DNA from: Bradyrhizobium sp. 138
GTDB taxonomy: Bacteria; Pseudomonadota; Alphaproteobacteria; Rhizobiales; Xanthobacteraceae
Assembly (NCBI RefSeq): GCF_023074075.1
Contig: NZ_JADPKT010000070.1
Span: forward strand, 124,001-188,000
Reading direction: 5' to 3'
Length of the DNA stretch: 64,000 bases
Program-made: the position numbers and the translations under genes
Shown here: positions 17,723 to 24,414 of the stretch, in pieces
Layout: each line of letters opens with the position of its first letter
Position numbering within the stretch: the first letter of the stretch is position 1
The notes under the pieces: model-generated
Seen by the model: only the letters and a program-made list of their open reading frames with translations
Told to the model about the DNA's origin: nothing
Database searches by the model: none

Positions 17723-18394
17723 TCATGCGGCGGCCGGAATCACGATGGTCACCCGCGTGCCGCCCTGCCCCGCCTCGCCGTGCAACCGCGCGTGGATGCT
17801 GCGTGCGAGCCCTTCGAGGATGCGGCTGCCGGTGCCCTGAAGCGGGCCGGTCGCACCAATGCCGTTGTCGGCCACCGTGCAGAGCCAGGTGTCGTCACGG
17901 TTGGACACATCGACGCGGATCAGTGCGCCGTTGCTGTTCGGGAAGGCATGCTTTGCCGCATTGGTGACCAGCTCGGTCAGCATCAGCGCGAGCCGATGGC
18001 ACTGCGCGGCCGGCAATTTGCCGCTTTCGATCGCAGCCTCGCAGCGGATGCCTGCCGGCTCCAGCACCGCTTCGGAGAGCGCGGCGCACAAATTTTCGAA
18101 GAAGGGCTCGACCGACACCATTGATGGGTCGTCGTTGTCCGACAAGAGCTGATAGAGCCTGCCGAAGGCAACGATGCGCTGCTCGAGCCGGTCCACCGCC
18201 AGCGACACATCCCCCCGGCCTGCGCGGGTGAAATCGCGGCGGACTGACGCACCGAGCAGCGTCAGCGTGTTCTTCATGCGATGGTGGGATTCCCGCAGCA
18301 CGAGCTCCCAATCACGCGACTGATCGTCGAAACTGGCGACGAATTGAGATCGAACGACATGGTCGTTCAGCCGAGCGCCGATACCGGACATCAT
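17723..18394 (-). CDS. Soluble HWE/HisKA_2-type sensor histidine kinase
   Basis: 223 aa, no membrane segment and no recognisable sensor domain. The phospho-acceptor region RESHHRMKNTLTLLGA is characteristic of the HisKA_2/HWE group, and the ATPase part shows LALMLTELVTNAAKHAFP (N box) and VADNGIGATGP (G1 box), ending at GGTRVTIVIP. No response regulator is encoded nearby. It is divergent from STAND regulator 2 with CTAAC-type boxes 67-91 bases before its start, and likely co-transcribed with the VOC gene downstream. The ATG at 18394 follows a GGGAG ribosome binding site. Confidence 0.85.
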   Translation of the reverse strand: MMSGIGARLNDHVVRSQFVASFDDQSRDWELVLRESHHRMKNTLTLLGASVRRDFTRAGRGDVSLAVDRLEQRIVAFGRLYQLLSDNDDPSMVSVEPFFENLCAALSEAVLEPAGIRCEAAIESGKLPAAQCHRLALMLTELVTNAAKHAFPNSNGALIRVDVSNRDDTWLCTVADNGIGATGPLQGTGSRILEGLARSIHARLHGEAGQGGTRVTIVIPAAA

Positions 18395-18460
18395 AGTCTC
18401 CCGTTGAAAAATTGGATCTAACTCGGAGGCTATAGTGGATGCGTCGCGCGCGTTTGGCCC

Positions 18461-18485
18461 GTTAGACGTTGCAAGATTCTGTTAT
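18461..18485 (-). promoter_or_regulatory. CTAAC direct-repeat box before the histidine kinase gene
   Basis: On the minus strand: ATAAC (18485-18481), CTTGC (18475-18471, degenerate), CTAAC (18465-18461), at exact 10-base steps, reading toward the kinase start 67 bases away. CAACGTCTAACG here is also found in the box before the DJ-1/PfpI gene. Confidence 0.5.
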
Positions 18486-18651
18486 GATCGGCGGCAGTGC
18501 AATCGCGCGGCGAGCAGCGTGGCCACGACGGTCAAGCACGCTGACGAATTGTCGCAGCCGCGTCGTAAACCGCTCGTCTTTAAACAAAATTTGCAACGGA
18601 TCCCTCCGGTGCACTCGGCGAGCGCCACGCGATTTCGCCACTTTCGGTCGG

Positions 18652-18679
18652 TTTACTGAACATGTCGATCTGGTAGATC
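18652..18679 (+). promoter_or_regulatory. Candidate promoter of STAND regulator 2
   Basis: TTTACT (18652-18657), 16 bases, TAGATC (18674-18679), matching the arrangement before regulator 1 at 10424-10451. The GTG start follows 40 bases later, close to the 44 bases seen in the paralogue. Confidence 0.4.
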
Positions 18680-18718
18680 AAAGTGCAGACTTCAACCCAT
18701 TCACTGGAATCATTGCCC

Positions 18719-21622
18719 GTGCCGGATACTAACGAGCAGGATTCGGTCATTGCCTTCGGGCCGTTCCGCTTGTTCGCGAAATCACGGCGGCTCGAGAAGG
18801 ACGGCGCCCCGCATCACCTCGGCGGCCGTGCGCTCGATATCCTCATCTGTCTTGCCGAGCGTGCCGGCGAGGTCGTCGACAAGCGGGAGCTGATCAAGCG
18901 CGTCTGGGCCGACGTGAACGTCGACGAAGGCAGCCTGCGTTTCCACATCACGACGTTGCGCAAGGCCTTGGGCGATAAAGCCTTGGGCGATAAGGCCTTG
19001 GACGATAAGGCCTTGGACGACAAGACTCTGGGCGATGCCGGCGTAGGCTCCCGCTATGTGATCAACGTCCCCGGGCGCGGCTATTGCTTCGCGGCCCCGC
19101 TGCTCCGGGCGGCGCCACCGGAGATTCGGACCGGCGATCCTGCCGCTTCGCCCCGCTCGCTGCCCGCGCCGCTCGCCAAGATGATCGGCCGGGACGATGC
19201 GGTCGGGAAGAGTTCAGCCGAGCTTGCCCAGCATCGTTTCGTCACGATCGTCGGCCCGGGCGGGATCGGCAAGACGTCGGTCGCACTCGCCGTCGCGCAT
19301 GGCGAACTCGCGGCCTTCGAGGGCCAGGTGCGTTTCGTCGATTTCGGCGCGCTGACGGATGCCAGGCTCATTCCGGCAACGATCGCAACCGCGCTGGGCC
19401 TCACCGTCAATTCCGACGACCCCGTACCCGGCCTGCTGACCTTCCTGCGCAGCCGGCGGATGCTGCTGGTGTTCGACAGTTGCGAGCATATCCTCGACGA
19501 GCTCGCCCCTCTGGCCGAGCGCATCATCCGGGAAGCGCCACAGCTGCATATTCTGGCCACCAGCCGCGAATCCCTTCGCACCGAAGGTGAGCGCGTCCAT
19601 CGGTTGTTTCCGCTGGATTGCCCGCCGCAGCGCGAAGGGCTCGGCATCGCCGACATCCTGGCCTATCCCGCAAGCCAGCTCTTCGTGGAACGCATTGCCG
19701 AGAGCCTGAGCGAATTCGAGCTCAGCGAGGAGGATGCGCCGCTGGTCGCCGAGATCTGCCGGCGGCTGGACGGCATTGCGCTCGCGATCGAGCTCGCGGC
19801 CGGACGTGTGAACGCCTATGGCATTGCCGGAACCGCCTCGCTGCTGGACAGCCGCTTCTCGCTGCTGTGGCGGGGACGGCGCACCGCGATTCCGCGGCAC
19901 CAGACCCTGAGCGCTGCGCTGGCCTGGAGCTACGATTTGCTGCCGCCGGCCGAAAGCGCGACGCTGCGCGGATTGTCGGTGTTCGTCGGGCCGTTCACGC
20001 TGGAGGCCGCACTTGCCGTCGCGTCCTGTCAGGGCATCAGCGAGCCCGAAGCGGTGGAAGCGATCTCGAACCTGCTCTCCAAGTCCCTGATCGCGACCTC
20101 GCCCGCGGAGCGGCGGCTGCGCTATCGCCTGCTCGACACCACGCGCGCCTTCGTCGGCGACAAGCTCGCCGAGAACGGGGAAGCGGACCGCATCGCGCGT
20201 GCGCACGCCGAATATTTCCGCGATGTCCTGCGCGACATCGCGCTCAAATCCACGGGCATGCAGAGCGCCGGCGGCTTCCTTCCCTATGCCGACCATCTTC
20301 CCAATGTCCGGGCCGCGCTGACCTGGAGTTTTTCGGACCGCGGCGACCGCACGATCGGCGTGGATCTGGCGGCCTCGGCGGCGCAGTTCTTCCTCGAGCT
20401 GACATTGCTGACGGAATGCTTCCGCTGGACGCAGCAGGCACTTGTTGCTCTCGATACCGACACGATCGACAGCCGTCAGGAGATGACGCTGCAGGCAGCG
20501 CTCGGGGTCTCCGTGATGTTCACACAGGGCAATACCGAAGCCGTCCGCGCCGCGTTCACGCGCAGTCTCCAGCTCGCCCGGGAGCTCGAGGACCTGCACT
20601 GGCAGCTCTGGCTGCTGCGCGGATTGCATATCTACCTCACCAGGGTCGGAGATTTTCACGGTGCGCTTGGAACCGGCGAGCAGGGTAAGAGCGTTGCACG
20701 GAAGCTGAACGATCCCGCCAGCACGCTGAACGTCGAATGGATGCTTGGCGTGGCGCATCATTTGATCGGCAATCAGGACAAGGCCGTGCGATTCTGCGCG
20801 AGCGCGATGGTGCATAATCCCGGCTCGCAGCGGCTGAACATCGGCCATCTCGGGTATGACGACCGCATCGTTGCGCTGGTGGCGCTGGCGCGCGGGCTTT
20901 GGCTCACGGGCCAGCCCGCGCGAGCGGTCGAGGCGGCGAGCTACACGGTGCGCGAGGCCGAGCTGCTCGAACAACCGCTCACCCTCGGGATTGCCCTGAT
21001 CTGGACGATCTACGTCTTTCTCTGGGTCGGCGACTGGGACAATGCCGAAATCCTGATCGAGCGGCTGATCGATCATTCCGCCCGCCACTTCCTCGGGCCC
21101 TATCACGCGGTCGGCATCGGTCAGAAGGGCGAACTGCTGCTGCGACGCGGTGAGGTCGCCGCCGGCATCGAGCACCTTCGCCGCAGCCAGGCCACGTTGT
21201 ACGCAACACGGCACCGGATCATGACGACGGTGTTTGCGACCGCGCTTGCAGAGGGTCTCGCCTCTCAGAACCAGGCCGACGAGGCCTTGCAGACGATCAA
21301 CCAGGCGATCGCCCAGATTCCCGATCACGGCGAGTCCTTTGACATGCCGGAAATGCTCAGGATCAAGGCCGACATCCTCGCCGGGCTTGGCGAGGCGGCG
21401 GAAGCCGAGAGCACCTTGCGCCAATCGCTCGATCTGTCCCGAAGCCAGGGCGCGGTCGGTTGGGAGCTCCGCGGAGCGATCAGCCTCGGCCGCATCTGGG
21501 CGCGGGCCGGCAAGGACGCTGACGCGCGCGCCCTGCTCACCCCCCTCGTCACGGGCTATCAGGAAGGTCTTAGGACCCGCGATCTGATCGCCGCAAAGGG
21601 GCTGCTGGGCGCCCTGAATTGA
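18719..21622 (+). CDS. STAND regulator 2: winged-helix + NB-ARC ATPase + TPR-like protein
   Basis: 967 aa and the closest paralogue of regulator 1. Winged helix at residues about 10-120 (ALDILICLAERAGEVVDKRE, SLRFHITTLRKALGD, NVPGRGYCF), Walker A GPGGIGKT near 178, Walker B LLVFDSCEH, ATSRES, then TPR-like helices from about 500. GTG at 18719 is chosen because VPDTNEQDSVIAFGPF aligns with the start of regulator 1; an earlier in-frame GTG at 18683 remains possible. Odd feature: between the recognition helix and the wing it carries a five-unit KALGD-type tandem repeat that the two paralogues lack. It is divergent from the histidine kinase. Confidence 0.85.
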   Translation: MPDTNEQDSVIAFGPFRLFAKSRRLEKDGAPHHLGGRALDILICLAERAGEVVDKRELIKRVWADVNVDEGSLRFHITTLRKALGDKALGDKALDDKALDDKTLGDAGVGSRYVINVPGRGYCFAAPLLRAAPPEIRTGDPAASPRSLPAPLAKMIGRDDAVGKSSAELAQHRFVTIVGPGGIGKTSVALAVAHGELAAFEGQVRFVDFGALTDARLIPATIATALGLTVNSDDPVPGLLTFLRSRRMLLVFDSCEHILDELAPLAERIIREAPQLHILATSRESLRTEGERVHRLFPLDCPPQREGLGIADILAYPASQLFVERIAESLSEFELSEEDAPLVAEICRRLDGIALAIELAAGRVNAYGIAGTASLLDSRFSLLWRGRRTAIPRHQTLSAALAWSYDLLPPAESATLRGLSVFVGPFTLEAALAVASCQGISEPEAVEAISNLLSKSLIATSPAERRLRYRLLDTTRAFVGDKLAENGEADRIARAHAEYFRDVLRDIALKSTGMQSAGGFLPYADHLPNVRAALTWSFSDRGDRTIGVDLAASAAQFFLELTLLTECFRWTQQALVALDTDTIDSRQEMTLQAALGVSVMFTQGNTEAVRAAFTRSLQLARELEDLHWQLWLLRGLHIYLTRVGDFHGALGTGEQGKSVARKLNDPASTLNVEWMLGVAHHLIGNQDKAVRFCASAMVHNPGSQRLNIGHLGYDDRIVALVALARGLWLTGQPARAVEAASYTVREAELLEQPLTLGIALIWTIYVFLWVGDWDNAEILIERLIDHSARHFLGPYHAVGIGQKGELLLRRGEVAAGIEHLRRSQATLYATRHRIMTTVFATALAEGLASQNQADEALQTINQAIAQIPDHGESFDMPEMLRIKADILAGLGEAAEAESTLRQSLDLSRSQGAVGWELRGAISLGRIWARAGKDADARALLTPLVTGYQEGLRTRDLIAAKGLLGALN
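18962..19036 (+). repeat. 15-base tandem repeat (five units) inside the DNA-binding domain of regulator 2
   Basis: Units AAGGCCTTGGGCGAT, AAAGCCTTGGGCGAT, AAGGCCTTGGACGAT, AAGGCCTTGGACGAC and AAGACTCTGGGCGAT lie head to tail and encode KALGD, KALGD, KALDD, KALDD, KTLGD. The first unit corresponds to the native end of the recognition helix; the other four (20 residues) are extra relative to both paralogues. Whole-codon units keep the frame at any copy number. Confidence 0.9.
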
Positions 21623-21666
21623 GAGTATCTTCAACGAGATACCGCCGTGCCGCCCGCTCGCAACTC

Positions 21667-21681
21667 CTAACAACTTCTAAC
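21667..21681 (+). promoter_or_regulatory. CTAAC direct-repeat box before the 235-aa unknown gene
   Basis: CTAAC at 21667-21671 and again at 21677-21681, a 10-base step, reading toward the gene that starts at 21740. A third unit is not recognisable. Confidence 0.5.
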
Positions 21682-21739
21682 ACGCCAAGCCGCATGGGCC
21701 CCGCCATGGTGGGACACTGCACGGTGGATATGGCGGGAC

Positions 21740-22447
21740 ATGGCGCTTCTTGATGATGTGATCGATGCCAGCGGCGGAATGGCCCGCTGGAATAGCTTGA
21801 ACCGGTTCACGCTTCACCTTTCCGTCGGTGGGTCGCTGTTCTCCGGTGCCGGACATGCCAGTGAGTTCAAGGACGTGACCGCGGAGGGCTCGACCCGGAC
21901 GCAGTCGGTCCGCTTCACCGGCATTACCGGGGGCGAGTACTCCGGCTCCTTTCAGCCGGACGCGGTCACCATCGAGAGCCTGGATGGCGAAGTCCTGCGG
22001 ACCTGGCGCAACCCGAGCCTCGCGTTCCCCGACGCCAGCTCGCCTGCGCTCGCGGACGAGCTGTATCTCGTCTTCTTCTGCGGCGTGGCGATCTGGAACT
22101 ACCTGACCAATCCGTTCCTGCTCGCCCATCAGGATGTTGTGGTGGAGGAACTGCAGCCCTGGCGGGAGGGTGCCGAAACGTGGCGGCGGCTGCGGGCGCG
22201 ATTCCCCTCGCACATCATCACGCTCGCGCCTGAACAGATCTTCTATTTCGACGAGAGCGCCCTGCAACGGCGCACGGATCACGATCTCTTCGGGATGAAG
22301 GTCGCACACGCCTCCTGGGCTCATGACAGCTTCGGCGGCATCGTGGTGCCGACGCTTCGACGTATTCAGGCATTGCGGCCGGACGGAACCGTGGTCGCCA
22401 GGCCCGTGCTCATGGACGTCGAGATCTTCGACGCCGTCTTCGAATGA
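21740..22447 (+). CDS. Conserved-looking protein of unknown function
   Basis: 235 aa, no signal peptide or clear membrane helix. It begins MALLDDVIDASGGMARWNSL; the middle (GGEYSGSFQPDAVTIESLDG, AIWNYLTNPFLLAHQD) and end (ASWAHDSFGGIVVPTLRRIQALRPDGT) suggest a beta-rich fold. I recognise no named domain. The plus strand is preferred over the overlapping antisense frame (21677-22453) because this product has a natural amino-acid composition. It lies 117 bases after STAND regulator 2 and behind its own CTAAC box, so it is a candidate target of that regulator family. Confidence 0.7.
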   Translation: MALLDDVIDASGGMARWNSLNRFTLHLSVGGSLFSGAGHASEFKDVTAEGSTRTQSVRFTGITGGEYSGSFQPDAVTIESLDGEVLRTWRNPSLAFPDASSPALADELYLVFFCGVAIWNYLTNPFLLAHQDVVVEELQPWREGAETWRRLRARFPSHIITLAPEQIFYFDESALQRRTDHDLFGMKVAHASWAHDSFGGIVVPTLRRIQALRPDGTVVARPVLMDVEIFDAVFE

Positions 22448-22490
22448 TTGCAACGCGAGCGAGCCTGACCGGCCTCTCCGCTCTCAACGT

Positions 22491-22505
22491 CTAACGATAC
22501 ATAAC
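22491..22505 (+). promoter_or_regulatory. CTAAC direct-repeat box before the DJ-1/PfpI gene
   Basis: CTAAC at 22491-22495 and ATAAC at 22501-22505, a 10-base step, reading toward the gene starting at 22636. The CTAAC-N5-ATAACGAG wording is the same as before the epoxide hydrolase gene. Confidence 0.5.
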
Positions 22506-22635
22506 GAGCCAACAGACTGCCTTGGGTGCAGATTGCGTTCGCGAGCATCGAACGACCTGCTCGAACGAGACCCGCGCGACGCATCTCCACTGGAATGGAA
22601 GCGTCGATGCAGCGAACCCACTCAAGGAGGAAGTC

Positions 22636-23337
22636 ATGAAGGTACTGATGGTTCTTACGTCCCACGATCAGCTCGGCGACACCGGACGCAAGACGGGCTT
22701 CTGGCTCGAAGAGCTCGCAGCCCCCTATTATATCTTCAGGGATGCCGGCGCGGAGATCACGCTGGTCTCGCCCAAGGGCGGCCGTCCGCCGCTCGATCCC
22801 AAGAGCAACGAACCCGAATTCCGCACCGACCTGACGTTGCGTTTCGAGAAGGACACGGCTGCGGAGGCGCAGCTTGACAAGACCCTTCGCCTCGACAGCG
22901 TCAGGCAGGAGGACTTCGACACGCTGTTCTATCCCGGCGGCCATGGCCCAATGTGGGATCTCGCCGAAGATCCGGACTCGATCAAGCTCATCGAGTCTTT
23001 CTTTGCCGCCGGCAAGCATGTCGGGATCGTCTGTCATTCCCCGGCGGCGCTGCGCCACGTCAAGTCGCCGGACGGCAAACCGCTGGTGCAGGGCAAGGAG
23101 GTTACCGGCTTCACCAACGGCGAAGAGGACGCGGTCGGCCTCACCAAGGTGGTGCCGTTCCTGGTCGAGGACGAGATGCTGCGCCTTGGCGCCACCTTCT
23201 CGAAGAAGGCCAACTGGACGCCCCACGTCGTCAGCGACGGCCTGCTGATCACGGGCCAGAACCCGCACTCCTCAGGTCCCGCCGCGCAGGCCCTGCTGGC
23301 TGCCGTCAAGGGCAAGCCGATGGCGAAGGCTTCGTAG
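22636..23337 (+). CDS. Type 1 glutamine amidotransferase-like / DJ-1-PfpI (Hsp31-like) protein
   Basis: 233 aa. Class I glutamine amidotransferase-like fold of the Hsp31/DJ-1 group: MKVLMVLTSHDQLGDTGRKT at the start with GFWLEELAAPYYIF, then FDTLFYPGGHGPMWDL and the nucleophile elbow GIVCHSPAALRHV with the reactive Cys-His pair near residue 133. Members act as glyoxalase III-type deglycating enzymes or chaperones under stress. AAGGAGG precedes the ATG at 22636. An alpha/beta hydrolase gene follows 109 bases later on the same strand. Enzymatic activity itself is not shown by sequence. Confidence 0.88.
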   Translation: MKVLMVLTSHDQLGDTGRKTGFWLEELAAPYYIFRDAGAEITLVSPKGGRPPLDPKSNEPEFRTDLTLRFEKDTAAEAQLDKTLRLDSVRQEDFDTLFYPGGHGPMWDLAEDPDSIKLIESFFAAGKHVGIVCHSPAALRHVKSPDGKPLVQGKEVTGFTNGEEDAVGLTKVVPFLVEDEMLRLGATFSKKANWTPHVVSDGLLITGQNPHSSGPAAQALLAAVKGKPMAKAS

Positions 23338-23446
23338 ATCCTCCACGCCTCGGGAGGCGCCTGCGATGGCACCTCCCGGCACCGCCATCGTGAGCGAACG
23401 ATTGGCACTTTCAACGAATTCGCACGCTACGTACCGGAGCGATGAC

Positions 23447-24403
23447 ATGAGTATTCCAGCCGCACTTGCCCTCTCGGCCGCAATGGCCTGCGCCACCGTA
23501 CACGCGTCGGCACAAGACTTGCGATCGAGCCGGCGTTCGATCAGCTATCACACCGTCGAAGTCCGGGGCCTCGAGATCTTCTACCGCGAGGCCGGCCGCG
23601 CCGACGCACCGACCGTGCTGCTGCTGCACGGCTTCCCCTCCTCGTCGCGAATGTGGGAGCCTCTGCTGCCGCTGCTCGCCGACAAATATCACGTGATCGC
23701 GCCGGACTATCCCGGCTTCGGCAACAGCAGCGCGCCGCCGCCGGCCGCTTTCACCTACACGTTCGACAACATCGCCAGCGTGATCGGCGAGTTCACGACG
23801 AAGCTCGGTCTCGGAAAATACGTCCTGTTCATGCAGGACTATGGCGGACCTGTCGGCTTCCGCATGGCGCTCGCACATCCCGAGGGCGTCCGCGGCATGA
23901 TCATCCAGAATGCGGTGTCGCACGAACAGGGCTTGAGCCCGCTCTGGGAAGCGCGTCGCAAATATTGGGCCGACCCGGCCCGCGAGCTCGAAGCGCTCAA
24001 GGCCAATTTCACCTCGCTGGAGGCGACACGTCAGCGGCATCTCGGCTCCAGCCCGCATCCCGATCGTTACGACCCTGATCTCTGGAGGGACGAATACGCA
24101 TTTCTGACGCGTTCGGGACAGGCCGATATCCAGACCACGCTGTTCCTGGATTATCGGACCAACGTCGCCTCCTATCCCAAATGGCAGGACTGGCTGCGCA
24201 AGACACGGCCGCCGACACTGGTCGTCTGGGGCAAATACGATCCGTCCTTCACGGTCGCCGGCGCCACCGCGTATCGCGACGACGTGCCGGATGCCGAAAT
24301 TCACATCCTCGATGCGGGCCACTTCGCGCTCGATGAAGCCGCCGACGAGATCGCTTCGCTCGTCCGGGATTTCCTTGCGCGACTGGACGGACATAAGGGC
24401 TGA
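23447..24403 (+). CDS. Secreted-type alpha/beta hydrolase (haloalkane dehalogenase/epoxide hydrolase-like)
   Basis: 318 aa. The first 22 residues (MSIPAALALSAAMACATVHA) form a signal peptide. The core has LLLHGFPSSSRMW (oxyanion hole), FMQDYGGPVGFRMA with Asp rather than Ser as nucleophile, VVWGKYDPSF for the acid region and LDAGHFALDE with the catalytic His. An Asp nucleophile points to the haloalkane dehalogenase / epoxide hydrolase branch rather than esterases. The ATG at 23447 is preferred because it starts the signal peptide. It converges with regulator 3, with 11 bases between stops. Substrate unknown. Confidence 0.82.
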   Translation: MSIPAALALSAAMACATVHASAQDLRSSRRSISYHTVEVRGLEIFYREAGRADAPTVLLLHGFPSSSRMWEPLLPLLADKYHVIAPDYPGFGNSSAPPPAAFTYTFDNIASVIGEFTTKLGLGKYVLFMQDYGGPVGFRMALAHPEGVRGMIIQNAVSHEQGLSPLWEARRKYWADPARELEALKANFTSLEATRQRHLGSSPHPDRYDPDLWRDEYAFLTRSGQADIQTTLFLDYRTNVASYPKWQDWLRKTRPPTLVVWGKYDPSFTVAGATAYRDDVPDAEIHILDAGHFALDEAADEIASLVRDFLARLDGHKG

Positions 24404-24414
24404 GCAGGTGATGA

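Larger units (their letters stand above)
18395..18718. other. Divergent intergenic region between histidine kinase and STAND regulator 2
   Basis: 324 bases without a gene. It contains the CTAAC-type box facing the kinase (18461-18485), a lone CTAAC facing the other way (18418-18422), and the candidate promoter of regulator 2 (18652-18679). The middle 150 bases show nothing I can assign. Confidence 0.5.

Noticed and set aside
19214..21673. 819-codon antisense frame over STAND regulator 2
   Set aside because: Mirror frame of a confirmed gene, no family resemblance.
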